From: an uncultured Gammaproteobacteria bacterium
GTDB lineage: Bacteria > Pseudomonadota > Gammaproteobacteria > Pseudomonadales > Pseudohongiellaceae
DNA: 64,000 nucleotides
Direction of reading: 5' to 3'
Assembly: GCA_913060975.1 (NCBI GenBank)
Contig: CAJXVC010000002.1
Span: 457,311 to 521,310, forward strand
The notes beneath the pieces are model-generated. The model ran no database searches. It was not told the origin of the DNA and worked only from the letters and a program-made list of their open reading frames with translations. This document shows positions 27,972-40,753 of the stretch, piece by piece; position 1 is the first letter of the stretch, and every line of letters begins with the position of its first letter. Made by a program: the position numbers and the translations under genes.

Positions 27972-30052
27972 GCACAAATAAACACGACCTGCTAATTGAG
28001 CTGGGTACTGAAGAGTTACCTCCCAAAGCCCTGCCGAAACTCTCGGCGGCTTTTGAGAAACTGTTGACCGATAAACTGCGGGAACAGCAACTCGACTTTA
28101 CAAGCAGCAAAGCTTTCGCCACGCCGCGACGGCTCGCCGTATTGATCAAAGCCCTTGATGAGCAACAACAGGATCAGGAAAACACGCGCTTTGGCCCTGC
28201 TGTGCAAGCTGCTTTTGCTGATGACGGCAAGCCAACGCCGGCCGCCATGGGTTTCGCCAAATCCTGTGGCGTGGAAGTGGAAGATCTGTCCCGCGCTGAA
28301 AAAGACGGCGTCGAAAAGCTGTGTTATCAAAAAACACAAAAAGGGCAGCCCACCACAGCGCTGCTGGAAAATATTCTGGTCGAGGCACTGGCGCAACTGC
28401 CAATCCCGAAGCGCATGCGCTGGGGAAGTTCGCGGGCGGAATTTGTCCGACCTGTACACTGGCTGCTGGTGCTGTTTGGTGACAAGCCTGTTGCTGTGTC
28501 CGTGTTTGATATCAAGTCTGGTGCAACAACAATGGGGCACCGCTTCATGCACAATGAAGCGATTACCATCAGCAAGCCGGACGACTATGAATCTGCATTA
28601 GAAGACCCGGGCAAGGTGATCGCCGATTTTGGCAAGCGCCGCGAACAGATCCGTGAGTTGGTTGAAGCCGAAGGCAGTAAGTTGTCTGCCACACCGATGA
28701 TCGATGACGACCTGCTCAATGAAGTCACAGCCCTGGTGGAATACCCGGTCGCTCTTACTGGTGACTTTGATCCACGGTTTCTCGAAGTGCCCCCCGAAGC
28801 ACTCATCTTAACGATGAAGTCGCATCAGAAGTGTTTTTGTCTGACTGACGAAAAAGGCGAACTTATTCCCAAGTTTGTTGCCGTTAGTAATTTGCTTAGC
28901 AAGGACCCGCAGCAGGTCGTTGAGGGTAACGAACGCGTCATTCGTCCGCGCCTGGCCGATGCCAGCTTCTTTTTTGAGACGGACAAGAACAAGACATTGG
29001 AATCACGCTGCCCGGACCTTGAAAAACTCAAGTTCCAGGACAAGCTCGGCAGTGTCGGCGCCAAGAGTGCCCGTGTCGCACGTCTGGCCAGCTGGATAGC
29101 AGAGCAGGTCGGGGGAGATTCACAGCTTGCGGCTCGCGCGGCCAAGCTTGGCAAGTGCGATCTGCTCACCAACATGGTCGGGGAGTTCGCCGAACTGCAA
29201 GGTCTTATGGGCTACTACTACGCCCTTAATGATGGCGAACCCGAAGCGGTGGCTATTGCCCTTAACGAGCAGTATCAGCCGCGCTTTGCCGGCGCTCCGG
29301 TACCGGAAACACTGAACGGTGCGATTGTTGCGCTGGCAGATAAACTCGATACCACAGTTGGCATGTTCGGCATTAACCAACCGCCTACCGGTTCCAAGGA
29401 CCCGTTCGCACTGCGTCGTTCAGCACTGGGCATCCTCCGCATTCTTATCGAGAAAGAACTCGATCTGGATCTACAGGCCAGTATCGCTTATTCAGCCGAA
29501 GGGTTTGCAGGCTTGAACCTGGCAGAGAAAACCAGCGAGAGCGTATTTGATTTTATGCTCGATCGCTTTAAAGCCTGGTATGCCGATGAGGGTATTGCCA
29601 GCGGCGTATTCCAGTCTGTGTTTGTACTCAAACCGACTCGGCCACTGGATTTCCATCGCCGCATTCAGGCGGTTAACTCGTTCGCCTCTTTGGATGAGGC
29701 GGCGGCGCTGGCGGCTGCCAACAAGCGCGTCTCCAATCTGTTAGCCAAACAGGAAGCCGGTTCTGTCAGCGCGAATGTTGACGAGTCTTTACTTACCGAC
29801 GCAGCAGAAAAATCCCTGTTTTCTGAGGTTAAAGATTGCGAGTTGGAAGTCGGCCCGCTGTTTGAGGCCGGCAATTATAAAGAAGGCCTGCAACAGCTTG
29901 CTAAACTGAAGGACTCTGTCGATTCATTCTTCGATGACGTTCTGGTTATGGCAGAGGACGAGCAGTTAAAGCTCAATCGGCTGGCTTTATTATCGCGCCT
30001 GCGCAAACTGTTTCTGGCCACTGCTGACATTTCTCACCTGCACGCGAATTAG
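27968..30052 (+). CDS. glyS: Glycyl-tRNA synthetase beta subunit
   Basis: A 694-residue tRNA-binding subunit that works with GlyQ. The start motif [18 protein letters not shown], the [22 protein letters not shown] block, [14 protein letters not shown] and the HD-like [18 protein letters not shown], with [30 protein letters not shown], are all family features. The C-terminal anticodon-binding region resembles that of ArgRS. The start is GTG. Confidence 0.97.
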   Translation: MSTNKHDLLIELGTEELPPKALPKLSAAFEKLLTDKLREQQLDFTSSKAFATPRRLAVLIKALDEQQQDQENTRFGPAVQAAFADDGKPTPAAMGFAKSCGVEVEDLSRAEKDGVEKLCYQKTQKGQPTTALLENILVEALAQLPIPKRMRWGSSRAEFVRPVHWLLVLFGDKPVAVSVFDIKSGATTMGHRFMHNEAITISKPDDYESALEDPGKVIADFGKRREQIRELVEAEGSKLSATPMIDDDLLNEVTALVEYPVALTGDFDPRFLEVPPEALILTMKSHQKCFCLTDEKGELIPKFVAVSNLLSKDPQQVVEGNERVIRPRLADASFFFETDKNKTLESRCPDLEKLKFQDKLGSVGAKSARVARLASWIAEQVGGDSQLAARAAKLGKCDLLTNMVGEFAELQGLMGYYYALNDGEPEAVAIALNEQYQPRFAGAPVPETLNGAIVALADKLDTTVGMFGINQPPTGSKDPFALRRSALGILRILIEKELDLDLQASIAYSAEGFAGLNLAEKTSESVFDFMLDRFKAWYADEGIASGVFQSVFVLKPTRPLDFHRRIQAVNSFASLDEAAALAAANKRVSNLLAKQEAGSVSANVDESLLTDAAEKSLFSEVKDCELEVGPLFEAGNYKEGLQQLAKLKDSVDSFFDDVLVMAEDEQLKLNRLALLSRLRKLFLATADISHLHAN

Positions 30053-30056
30053 TCCC

Positions 30057-30617
30057 GTGCCAGCAACCAATCACGACAAGATTGTAGTGTTGGACCGGGA
30101 CGGTGTAATCAACCAGGATTCACCTGACTACATCAAGTCCGCTGATGAATGGTTACCCATTCCCCGTAGCATCGAAGCCATTGCGCAATTGCATCAAGCA
30201 GGATTCCTCGTTGCGGTAGCCACCAATCAATCCGGGTTGGCGCGCGACTATTTCGATGCGTTCACCCTGGCACAAATTCATCAAAAGTTAGCGATGACTG
30301 TGGAAGCGGCCGGTGGTCTGGTATCCGGTATTTTCTATTGTCCACACGGACCTGATGACGGTTGTACTTGTCGCAAACCCGGGGTCGGTTTATTGCAACA
30401 GATTGAAGCCGAGTTGCGTGTAAGTTTGCCGGGCCATTGTTTTATTGGCGATAGTCTGCGTGATCTGCAGTGCGCTCGTGACTATGCCATGCAACCAGTG
30501 CTCGTGTTGAGCGGCAATGGTATTAAAACCCGCGAACAACTTGCTGAGAATAGGCTAGGCGATACACCGGTGTTTGCAGATCTGCTCGATGCTGTTCAAC
30601 AGCATATTCTGGCTTAG
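30057..30617 (+). CDS. gmhB: D-glycero-beta-D-manno-heptose 1,7-bisphosphate 7-phosphatase
   Basis: A 186-residue HAD-superfamily phosphatase for ADP-heptose synthesis (LPS inner core). The nucleophile motif DRDGVINQDS, motif II ATNQSGLARDYF and motif IV FIGDSLRDLQCA are present. The zinc loop CPHGPDDGCTCRKPGVGLL supports GmhB rather than histidinol phosphatase. The start is GTG, 4 bp after the glyS stop, so it is in the glyQS operon. Confidence 0.93.
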   Translation: MPATNHDKIVVLDRDGVINQDSPDYIKSADEWLPIPRSIEAIAQLHQAGFLVAVATNQSGLARDYFDAFTLAQIHQKLAMTVEAAGGLVSGIFYCPHGPDDGCTCRKPGVGLLQQIEAELRVSLPGHCFIGDSLRDLQCARDYAMQPVLVLSGNGIKTREQLAENRLGDTPVFADLLDAVQQHILA

Positions 30618-30634
30618 GTGGTAACAGTCACCCT

Positions 30635-33822
<3,188 letters not shown>

Positions 33823-33857
33823 TCACATGCCGAATTACACGCCCTGGAGCGCGCGAA

Positions 33858-34940
33858 TTAGGTGTTTATTTTACCACGTTCCACGTGGAACGACGCCATT
33901 TCCGTCGCTTTCTGCTGCCCGGAATTGAAGGAATCTTTGTCCACACAGGTAACGAACAATTGGCTCTTAAGACCAGCGAGGGTGGCCAGCACAGACTCGC
34001 GGTTTTCGCGATCGAGTTCCGCTGGCAGGTCATCCACCAGGTACACACTATGCCTACCATTACTATCGGCGAGCAACTGACCCTGTGCAATTTTTAGCGC
34101 GCTGACCAACAGCTTTTGTTGACCACGGGACAAGACTTCCAGCGCCTTGTGCTTGCCGGTCTTGATAGTGACGTCCGCGCGCTGCGGACCGAATTGGGTA
34201 GCCCGATATTTGCAGTCCATATCCCGCGACTGAACAAAGACCTCGGCCAGGGATTTCTCTGCGTCCCAGCCCCGATAATAAGTGATCGACAGGTCCATAG
34301 CACGTTCGCCGGCTATGTCACTGTATACGGAACGAAACACGGGAAGCAGGGCAGCCAAATACTGATCCCGGTACTGATCCACCAACTCAGCCGCAATGAT
34401 CAACTCCTTGTCCCATACCTGAATCTGGTCAAAGGCGGGTCGCGGTTGTTTGAGCAAATGATTTCGGCTCGCTAGGCTTTTGCGGAAGCGCCGCCAGGCC
34501 GTGAGGAAGGTTGGTTCCACGTGGAACACGCCCCAATCCATAAACTGTCTTCTGGCACGTGGCCCGCCTTCCAATAACAAGAAGGCACTAGCATCAAGAA
34601 CCAGCACCGGCAGAAGCCGAGCCACATCATCCCAGTTGCTCTGCACACTCTCATCAAGCCGCAGCTGTTTCTTGTCATTACGGGACCGGCTAATGCCAAC
34701 CCTGTGACCCCCTGCTAGCTGGGCAAATACCACCGCTTCATTGGCGTCATTATTAATCAGTGATTCGGTAGCTGAAGTACGAAAAGAGCGTCCATTAGCC
34801 AGCAGGTGTATGGCTTCCAGAATACTGGTTTTACCACTGCCGTTCTCCCCGTGGATGAGTGTGAATTGGGGATGGCACTCGAGTTCAAGCTGCGCGATGT
34901 TACGCACCTGGTTTATGCGCAGCGACTCAATAATACTCAT
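33858..34940 (-). CDS. recF: DNA replication and repair protein RecF
   Basis: A 360-residue SMC-like ATPase that helps load RecA at gaps. Walker A is HGENGSGKTSILEAIHLLANGRSFR, the signature region is LSRGQQKLLVSALKIAQG and Walker B is VYLVDDLPAELD. It stands in the classical dnaA-dnaN-recF-gyrB order. The coding sequence contains two parS-like palindromes, one at 34514-34527 and one 20 bp from the stop. Confidence 0.96.
   Translation of the reverse strand: MSIIESLRINQVRNIAQLELECHPQFTLIHGENGSGKTSILEAIHLLANGRSFRTSATESLINNDANEAVVFAQLAGGHRVGISRSRNDKKQLRLDESVQSNWDDVARLLPVLVLDASAFLLLEGGPRARRQFMDWGVFHVEPTFLTAWRRFRKSLASRNHLLKQPRPAFDQIQVWDKELIIAAELVDQYRDQYLAALLPVFRSVYSDIAGERAMDLSITYYRGWDAEKSLAEVFVQSRDMDCKYRATQFGPQRADVTIKTGKHKALEVLSRGQQKLLVSALKIAQGQLLADSNGRHSVYLVDDLPAELDRENRESVLATLAGLKSQLFVTCVDKDSFNSGQQKATEMASFHVERGKINT
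33878..33891. promoter_or_regulatory. parS site 1 (ParB-binding palindrome)
   Basis: The perfect 14-bp palindrome GTTCCACGTGGAAC is identical to the core of Pseudomonas parS sites and lies inside the 3' end of recF. The cognate parA and parB genes are at 45.4-47.1 kb. ParB is expected to nucleate and spread from here for chromosome segregation. Confidence 0.9.
34514..34527. promoter_or_regulatory. parS site 2 (ParB-binding palindrome)
   Basis: A second perfect GTTCCACGTGGAAC, within the middle of recF, 636 bp from site 1. Two identical copies of a 14-bp palindrome next to the origin, in a genome segment that also encodes ParB, make chance occurrence very unlikely. Confidence 0.9.
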
Positions 34941-34967
34941 GCTGGTGGCAGCGTGATGGACGCCAGC

Positions 34968-36074
34968 CTATAACCGCATTGGCATGACAACGTACAAAGC
35001 GTTGCTTTCACCGTCATTGGCTTCCAAAAGGGCGCTGCTATTGGGATCTGACAACGTGGCGCGAATCGACTTGCTAGAGACAGTGGTCAGCACATCAATC
35101 AGGTAGGACACATTAAAGCCTATTTCTAATTCATCGCCATCATATTCTACCGCAACGACTTCTTCGGCTTCTTCCTGCTCCGGATTATTAGCAACAATAC
35201 GCAGCTCGTTTGGCGACAGCATGACGCGGACACCGCGATACTTTTCATTGGAGAGAATAGACACCCGGGTAAACGCCTGCTTCAGCAGCTGACAATCACC
35301 AATCATCACGCGATCGCCACCCTTGGGCAGTACACGGTTGTAGTCTGGAAACTTGCCATCAACCAGCTTGGAGGTGAAGGTAAATTCCGGAATCTTGGCG
35401 CGAATGTGGTTCTGCCCGAAGGTCAAATCGATATCACCGCCGTCATCAGACAGCAGACGGGACAATTCAGTAATACCCTTGCGAGGCAAAATAAGCTGCT
35501 GAGTCTCGCTGATGGAGTTATCCATATTCAAGGTTTCCATCGCCAGGCGATGACCGTCAGTGGCGACGACCCGCAGATAATCCTTGGCTACTTCAAACAG
35601 CATGCCATTGAGGTAATACCGAACATCTTGTTGCGCCATAGCGAAGCTGGTGCTTTCCAGCAAATCGCGCAATTTCTCCTGAGACATAGTCAGGGAGAAA
35701 GTGTCCGGCTCTTCTTCTATAGAAGGAAATTCAGTCGCCGGAAGTGTCGTCAGGGTGAAGCGGCTACGGCCAGACTTTACCTGCAACTTGGCGTCGTTAA
35801 GCTTCATTTCGATCTCGGCGTCGTCAGACAGCGATTTACAGATATCCAACAGCTTGCGGGCAGGAACAGTCACCGCGCCAGGCTCATTGGCCGCATCGAT
35901 AGACACGCGACCCACCAGCTCTACTTCCAAATCTGTGCCAGTCAACGACAATTCGTTGTTCTTTACTACCAACAACACATTCGATAGTACGGGTAAGGTC
36001 TGGCGCCGTTCTACCACACCACTGACCAGTTGCAGCGGGCGTAAAAGCGCTTCTCGGGAGATCGTCAATTGCAT
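34968..36074 (-). CDS. dnaN: DNA polymerase III beta sliding clamp
   Basis: A 368-residue clamp that tethers replicative polymerases to DNA. Three repeated domains are visible, with MQLTISREALLRPLQLVSGVVERRQTLPVLSNVLL at the start, VVATDGHRLAMETL in the middle and the typical C-terminus NALYVVMPMRL, which forms the hydrophobic cleft for clamp-binding motifs. It follows dnaA after 38 bp; that gap contains a TTATCAACA sequence (36098-36106). Confidence 0.97.
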   Translation of the reverse strand: MQLTISREALLRPLQLVSGVVERRQTLPVLSNVLLVVKNNELSLTGTDLEVELVGRVSIDAANEPGAVTVPARKLLDICKSLSDDAEIEMKLNDAKLQVKSGRSRFTLTTLPATEFPSIEEEPDTFSLTMSQEKLRDLLESTSFAMAQQDVRYYLNGMLFEVAKDYLRVVATDGHRLAMETLNMDNSISETQQLILPRKGITELSRLLSDDGGDIDLTFGQNHIRAKIPEFTFTSKLVDGKFPDYNRVLPKGGDRVMIGDCQLLKQAFTRVSILSNEKYRGVRVMLSPNELRIVANNPEQEEAEEVVAVEYDGDELEIGFNVSYLIDVLTTVSSKSIRATLSDPNSSALLEANDGESNALYVVMPMRL

Positions 36075-36112
36075 TACTTACTGTTCCTTTTCCTTATTTA
36101 TCAACAACTTAT

Positions 36113-37645
36113 CTAGTTGGAGAGGGATCTCAACAGGTTGTTATAATCTTCCTGAATATCGATCGAGCTGTGTCGCAGTTTGTTAATTTGCTTACAGGCA
36201 TGCAGCACTGTTGTGTGATCGCGTCCGCCAAAGGCATCGCCAATTTCAGGCAGACTGTGGTTAGTCAGCTCCTTGGACAAAGTCATCGCTACCTGGCGGG
36301 GGCGTGCCACTGAGCGATTGCGCCTTTTCGACAACATATCCCCCATTTTTATCTTGTAGTACTCGGCCACCGAGCGCTGAATATTATCAATCGTTACCAA
36401 CTTGTCTTGCAGGGCAAACAAATCCCGCAATGCTTCCTTGATCAGATCAATACTGATGGGTTCAACCTTGAAGTTGGCGTGGGCAATTACCCGCTTCAGA
36501 GCGCCTTCGAGTTCGCGTACATTGGAACGCAAGCGCTGGGCAATAAACAAGGCAGAATCATAGGGCAGGTCCACATTACATAGCTCAGCCTTGTTGATCA
36601 GGATCGCAGCACGGGTTTCCAACTCGGGTGGCTCAACTGCCACCGTCAGACCCCAACCGAATCGCGACTTGAGACGCTCTTCCAGACCATTGATCTCTTT
36701 ATGATAGCGATCGCTGGTCAAGATGATTTGCTGGCCACCTTCGAGTAAGGCATTAAAGGTATGAAAAAATTCTTCCTGGCTACGCTCTTTGCCGGCGAAA
36801 AACTGAATGTCATCAATCAACAAAGCATCAACCGAGCGATAAAAGCGTTTGAATTCATTAATGGCATTGAGTTGTAACGCTGTAACCATGGTGGCTACAA
36901 AGGTCTCCGAATGCAGGTAAACCACCTTGGCGCCTGGCTTGCGGGCCTGCAAGTAGTTGCCCACCGCATGCATTAAATGGGTTTTACCTAAACCCACACC
37001 ACCATAGATAAATAGTGGGTTATAGGCATAACCCGGGTTCTCTGCCACCTGACGTGCAGCGGCACGCGCTAGCTGGTTGGATTTGCCAACAATGAAATTG
37101 TCGAAATTGTTCTCTTCATTGAGCGCACCACGGTGGCGAAGTTTGCCCTCTATAATAGTATCCATACCGCGGGCCGATTCGCGGCGTCGAATATGCACCG
37201 CCGGGGCGGTGTCCACTTGCGCAGCAGTTTGAACCGCTTGCGCTGGTTGGGTGGGTTCTTGAGCTACCGTTGAGTATTGCTGCGCACTGGAATGGCGGCT
37301 GCTCGTTACTTGCTCTGTTCCACTAGTAGTACCAATGTTAGAACCAGTATTAGAACCTCCACTAGACGCTGGTCTGGCAGCCGGACTTGATAGTGGGTCG
37401 TTGTTGACTTCCAATTGAACCACGATGCTCTCTGCACCAAGTTCGATGAGCAGCTCCTGAATACGCGGGAGGAACTTGCCTTTCACCCAGTCCTTGATAA
37501 AGCGGTTAGGCGCCAAAACGCGAAGAGTATTGTGTTCGGCCTGTACCTGAAGGGGTCGTATCCAGGTATTAAATTGCTGGGAGGGAAGCTCGTCCTGCAG
37601 ATTGTCGATGCACTGTTGCCAATAATTCCTGATTGCTTCTGCCAC
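36113..37645 (-). CDS. dnaA: Chromosomal replication initiator protein DnaA
   Basis: A 510-residue AAA+ initiator. Domain I (about 1-85: [26 protein letters not shown]), a long Ser/Thr/Gln/Ala-rich domain II linker (about 90-165), domain III with Walker [19 protein letters not shown] and Walker [20 protein letters not shown], and the domain IV DNA-binding signature [15 protein letters not shown] are present. The start is GTG. The length is greater than in E. coli (467) because of the linker, as in pseudomonads. Confidence 0.97.
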   Translation of the reverse strand: MAEAIRNYWQQCIDNLQDELPSQQFNTWIRPLQVQAEHNTLRVLAPNRFIKDWVKGKFLPRIQELLIELGAESIVVQLEVNNDPLSSPAARPASSGGSNTGSNIGTTSGTEQVTSSRHSSAQQYSTVAQEPTQPAQAVQTAAQVDTAPAVHIRRRESARGMDTIIEGKLRHRGALNEENNFDNFIVGKSNQLARAAARQVAENPGYAYNPLFIYGGVGLGKTHLMHAVGNYLQARKPGAKVVYLHSETFVATMVTALQLNAINEFKRFYRSVDALLIDDIQFFAGKERSQEEFFHTFNALLEGGQQIILTSDRYHKEINGLEERLKSRFGWGLTVAVEPPELETRAAILINKAELCNVDLPYDSALFIAQRLRSNVRELEGALKRVIAHANFKVEPISIDLIKEALRDLFALQDKLVTIDNIQRSVAEYYKIKMGDMLSKRRNRSVARPRQVAMTLSKELTNHSLPEIGDAFGGRDHTTVLHACKQINKLRHSSIDIQEDYNNLLRSLSN

Positions 37646-37662
37646 TACGTCATGCCTGTTGG

Positions 37663-37668
37663 ATTATA
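37663..37668 (-). promoter_or_regulatory. Candidate -10 box of dnaA
   Basis: The complement of this hexamer is TATAAT, 18 bp before the dnaA GTG start. A weak -35-like TTCAGG lies 17 bp further upstream on the minus strand. If used, the leader would be only about 10 nt. Confidence 0.4.
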
Positions 37669-37689
37669 TTTTTTGTCTTGAACGGCCTG

Positions 37690-37930
37690 AAATTCTAGTC
37701 CCACGACTAAAAGTTATCCACTGCTTTAAAGCTTTTGTCGCGTTTTTTTGGGCTCTGGTTTTTTAGTTTATTTTCAACCAGTTATGAAGCTTGACGCCTG
37801 TTTTACCGGGGTTTAAGAAGGGTAATTTTCCGGTAATACACAAAAACCTGTTGATAAATAATCTGTGGATAAAGTGTGGTTAACTTTGGGGTAAGAGCGC
37901 TGCTCCGGGTTGGGGCGGCCGCCCCAAGTT
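37690..37930. other. Candidate chromosomal replication origin (dnaA-rpmH gap)
   Basis: The gap between divergent dnaA and rpmH holds a perfect DnaA box TTATCCACA (minus strand, 37864-37872). Near-consensus boxes on the same strand lie at 37849-37857 (TTATCAACA) and 37875-37883 (TTAACCACA), and TTATCCACT lies on the plus strand at 37714-37722. A T-rich tract at about 37735-37800 between the boxes could be the unwinding element. Gene orientation diverges here, and this is where Pseudomonas oriC lies. Box number is modest, so the call is not certain. Confidence 0.65.
37910..37927. repeat. 18-bp perfect GC-rich palindrome in the origin region
   Basis: TTGGGGCGGCCGCCCCAA is fully self-complementary and lies 27 bp from the nearest DnaA-box match. 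It is far more GC-rich than its surroundings. It could be a protein-binding site or form a cruciform; no T-tract follows, so it is not an obvious terminator. Confidence 0.8.
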
Positions 37931-38023
37931 ATCGTCCTGTAACAATTCCATTATCTGTGCCACTGCAGGCTCAGCGACCCAGTACAGATTACTTACTATT
38001 GCGGTTTTCTCACGTATTGAGCG

Positions 38024-38052
38024 TTGCAAGTTTGGGGTAAAACCTCTAGAAT
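38024..38052 (+). promoter_or_regulatory. Probable rpmH promoter
   Basis: A -35-like TTGCAA (38024-38029) and a -10-like TAGAAT (38047-38052) are separated by 17 bp, about 97 bp before the rpmH start. This promoter would drive rpmH-rnpA-yidD-yidC. Confidence 0.5.
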
Positions 38053-38062
38053 TCCGCCTCCT

Positions 38063-38085
38063 TTTCGAACCGCCTTGGTTCGAAA
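38063..38085. repeat. Inverted repeat in the rpmH leader
   Basis: TTTCGAACC (38063-38071) and GGTTCGAAA (38077-38085) form a perfect 9-bp stem with a 5-nt loop. It lies just downstream of the predicted rpmH promoter, so it would be in the transcript. It may act in attenuation or mRNA stability; there is no following U-run. Confidence 0.75.
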
Positions 38086-38148
38086 TCCTTTATTTAGTCA
38101 GTAGTTAGCGGCAACTTGTTAACTACATACATTGTTGGACATTCAGCT

Positions 38149-38283
38149 ATGAAACGAACATTTCAGCCAAGCGTTTTGAAGCGAGCCCGTACTCATGGCT
38201 TCCGCGCACGGATGGCAACCAAAGGTGGCCGTCTTGTACTCAAGCGCCGTCGTGCTAAAGGACGCGCTAAACTCTCAGCGTAA
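38149..38283 (+). CDS. rpmH: 50S ribosomal protein L34
   Basis: A 44-residue, very basic ribosomal protein reading [18 protein letters not shown] and continuing to GRAKLSA. Sequence and length are canonical for bacterial L34. It is the first gene rightwards of the origin candidate and is followed by rnpA after 41 bp. Confidence 0.97.
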   Translation: MKRTFQPSVLKRARTHGFRARMATKGGRLVLKRRRAKGRAKLSA

Positions 38284-38324
38284 TTATCATTTCACTCCAC
38301 CTCGATGAGAGAAGTGAATGTTCC

Positions 38325-38693
38325 GTGGCAAACAGCAGCTATCCAAAGACATCCAGGCTGCTGAATGCCGGAGAGTTTCAAGCAGTCTTCAGTCATTCCC
38401 AATTCAAAGTCTCCTGCCGTTATTTTCTGGTGCTGGCTAAAACCAATGACCAGAACAACACCAGAATAGGTTTAGTTGTGGGCAAGAAGAATGTTTCCAA
38501 AGCCGTGCAGCGCAATCGGGTCAAACGACTCATTCGTGACTGGTTTCGCCGGCATCAGGAATTCTCGCCCAATCTGGACATGATCGTGCTGGTCAGGAAA
38601 GAGGCTGACACTCTGAACAATCAGCAACTGCTGAATCGGCTCGCCAGTTTATGGGACGATCTGAATACCAAATGCCTCTCGGCAGGCAACTAA
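38325..38693 (+). CDS. rnpA: Ribonuclease P protein component
   Basis: A 122-residue basic protein subunit of RNase P that helps bind pre-tRNA leaders. The RNR signature is seen as KKNVSKAVQRNRVKRLIRDWFR, and the N-terminal part SRLLNAGEFQAVF is typical. The start is GTG; the nearby ATG at 38318 is out of frame. It overlaps the longest possible yidD frame. Confidence 0.94.
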   Translation: MANSSYPKTSRLLNAGEFQAVFSHSQFKVSCRYFLVLAKTNDQNNTRIGLVVGKKNVSKAVQRNRVKRLIRDWFRRHQEFSPNLDMIVLVRKEADTLNNQQLLNRLASLWDDLNTKCLSAGN

Positions 38694-38722
38694 GCATCAC
38701 AGGTGACCAGATCGAGCTGACT

Positions 38723-38950
38723 ATGTTGAAAAACGTTCTGATCAAACTCATTACTCTCTATCAACTGACCTTGAGCATGCTCATCGGTCAGCAGTGTCGT
38801 TTTTACCCTACCTGTTCGCAATACACCAAAGAAGCCATCGCCCATCACGGATCTGTTAAGGGAATCAAACTCGGGATGCGTCGCATTTCCTGTTGCCACC
38901 CCTGGCACGCCGGAGGCTACGACCCTGTACCTGGAGTTGAAGAAAAATAA
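38723..38950 (+). CDS. yidD: Membrane protein insertion efficiency factor YidD
   Basis: A 75-residue protein of the alpha-hemolysin-like/YidD family (DUF37). The three-Cys core is CRFYPTCSQYTKEAIAHHGSVKGIKLGMRRISCCHPWHAGGYDPVP. The ATG at 38723 gives the family start (MLKNVLIKLITLYQLTLSMLIG); the frame is open back to 38651, but that part would overlap rnpA. It assists YidC-dependent membrane insertion, and yidC follows. Confidence 0.93.
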   Translation: MLKNVLIKLITLYQLTLSMLIGQQCRFYPTCSQYTKEAIAHHGSVKGIKLGMRRISCCHPWHAGGYDPVPGVEEK

Positions 38951-38998
38951 TTTCTGCAACGCAATTTACCTATATATAGACGCTAGACACTTCTTGTT

Positions 38999-40708
38999 AT
39001 GAATCTTACTCGTTTCTTTTTATACACAGCGCTGGCCGTAATCACTTACTTGATGCTGTTGGCATGGCAAGAAGACTATCCGCCACTGATCGACAACGGT
39101 GACAACGTCGTCCAATCCAGTAACTCGACGCAGCAGGATATACCAGCAACACCCACGCAATCTGATATACCCAATTCAGCGCCAGCGGCAGCCAGCGACG
39201 ATGCTGACCTACCCAGCGTTGCTACCAGCACACCACCGGCGCCCGCCGCAAACAATGATGCCGGCATTGTCGAAGTCCGCACCGATACTCTCGTGTTGAA
39301 CATCGACCTCAATGGCGGCGATATTACCTATCTGGCCTTGCCGCAATATTTACGCGAGTTGAATGGATCTGATGATCCGTTTGTTCTGCTTAGTCCGAAT
39401 AACCAGCGCACCTATGCAGCACAAAGTGGATTGATCGGTCGTGACGGTATTGATTCACCGGCCCGGGCTGTCTACAACAGCGCCGCCACCAGCTACACAC
39501 TATCCGATAGTGAAGAAAGCCTGACTGTCGATCTTGTCACCAGTACCAATACTGGCGTGCAAATTACCAAGCGTTTTGAGTTTCAACGTGACAGTTATCT
39601 GATTGATGTATCTTTTCTGGTTGAAAACCAGTCAGGCGCATTGTGGCAAGGCAATGCTTTTGGTCAGATCAAACGAGATGATTTTGATGACCCGAGTGAC
39701 GCCGGCGGTTTTGGCCGTACATATTTGGGCTACGTCACCACGGCCAGCGATGACCCTTACATCGAATGGGAATTTGACGACGTTGAAGACGGCGTCACCC
39801 CTCATGAAATGACAGGCGGTTGGTTAGGCTTTAGCCAGCATTACTTTATTACTGCCTGGGTCCCTAATACTGATTCCACCAATCGCTACAGCGCTCGCCG
39901 CAATGACAATAATGAATACTTTGGCGTATTCACCAGCTCACCTTTTACTGTAGAGCCTGGTCAAACCGGTAGTCACAATTTCCAATTCTATGCCGGCCCC
40001 AAAGATCAGTACGCGCTGGCAGAAGTCTCCGACAATCTCGATCTGACCATCGACTACAGCTTTCTATGGTTCCTGGCTGCACCTATTTACTGGTTGCTGC
40101 GCCAGATCAATTCGTTTGTCGGCAACTACGGCGTGTCCATTATTCTGCTGACCTTCTGTGTCAAAGCCTTGTTCTACAAGCTGTCGGAGACACAATACAA
40201 ATCCATGGCAGGTATGCGCCGCCTGATGCCCAAGATGCAGCAACTCAAAGAGAGTTATGGCGACGACCGCATGAAGCTGCAGAAAGCCACTATGGATTTA
40301 TACAAGAAAGAGAAGATCAATCCTTTTGGTGGTTGCTTACCCATGCTGGTTCAGATGCCAGTGTTTATCGCCCTGTACTGGGTACTGATGGAGAGCGTTG
40401 AATTGCGCCACGCTCCATTCTTCCTGTGGCTGGAGGACTTGTCAGTACGCGACCCGTTCTTTGTGCTGCCGCTACTCATGGGTGCCTCCATGTACTTCCA
40501 GACCAAACTCAGCCCGGCGCCAGCAGATCCAATGCAAGCCAAAGTCATGCAGCTAATGCCAATCATGATGACTGTTTTATTCTTATGGTTCCCGGCTGGC
40601 CTGGTACTCTACTGGCTGACCAACGGTGTATTGGGTATTGCGCAACAGTGGTATATCACGCGTAAGATTGAAGCTGAATACGCCGCCAAGGCTAAAAAGG
40701 CCACCTGA
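38999..40708 (+). CDS. yidC: Membrane protein insertase YidC
   Basis: A 569-residue Oxa1-type insertase. An N-terminal TM (FFLYTALAVITYLMLLAW) is followed by a low-complexity Ser/Ala/Pro linker (about 35-85), a large periplasmic beta domain (about 90-345) and the five-TM insertase core beginning YSFLWFLAAPIYWLLRQINSFVGNYGVSIILLTF. The conserved MQLKESYGDDRMKLQKATMDLYKKEKINPFGGCLPMLVQMPVFIALYWVL region is seen. Length is normal for gammaproteobacteria. Confidence 0.97.
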   Translation: MNLTRFFLYTALAVITYLMLLAWQEDYPPLIDNGDNVVQSSNSTQQDIPATPTQSDIPNSAPAAASDDADLPSVATSTPPAPAANNDAGIVEVRTDTLVLNIDLNGGDITYLALPQYLRELNGSDDPFVLLSPNNQRTYAAQSGLIGRDGIDSPARAVYNSAATSYTLSDSEESLTVDLVTSTNTGVQITKRFEFQRDSYLIDVSFLVENQSGALWQGNAFGQIKRDDFDDPSDAGGFGRTYLGYVTTASDDPYIEWEFDDVEDGVTPHEMTGGWLGFSQHYFITAWVPNTDSTNRYSARRNDNNEYFGVFTSSPFTVEPGQTGSHNFQFYAGPKDQYALAEVSDNLDLTIDYSFLWFLAAPIYWLLRQINSFVGNYGVSIILLTFCVKALFYKLSETQYKSMAGMRRLMPKMQQLKESYGDDRMKLQKATMDLYKKEKINPFGGCLPMLVQMPVFIALYWVLMESVELRHAPFFLWLEDLSVRDPFFVLPLLMGASMYFQTKLSPAPADPMQAKVMQLMPIMMTVLFLWFPAGLVLYWLTNGVLGIAQQWYITRKIEAEYAAKAKKAT

Positions 40709-40753
40709 CCCCGGGCAGATGCTGGCGGCTGCCCCTTAGCGATTAAGCTTGCC

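Noticed and set aside
38063..38090. tRNA T-arm-like sequence (GGTTCGAAATCC)
   Set aside because: No acceptor, D or anticodon stems can be built around it; it is simply the 9-bp leader hairpin.
38651..38722. N-terminal extension of yidD
   Set aside because: The extra 24 residues overlap rnpA and do not resemble YidD; the ATG at 38723 gives the family N-terminus.
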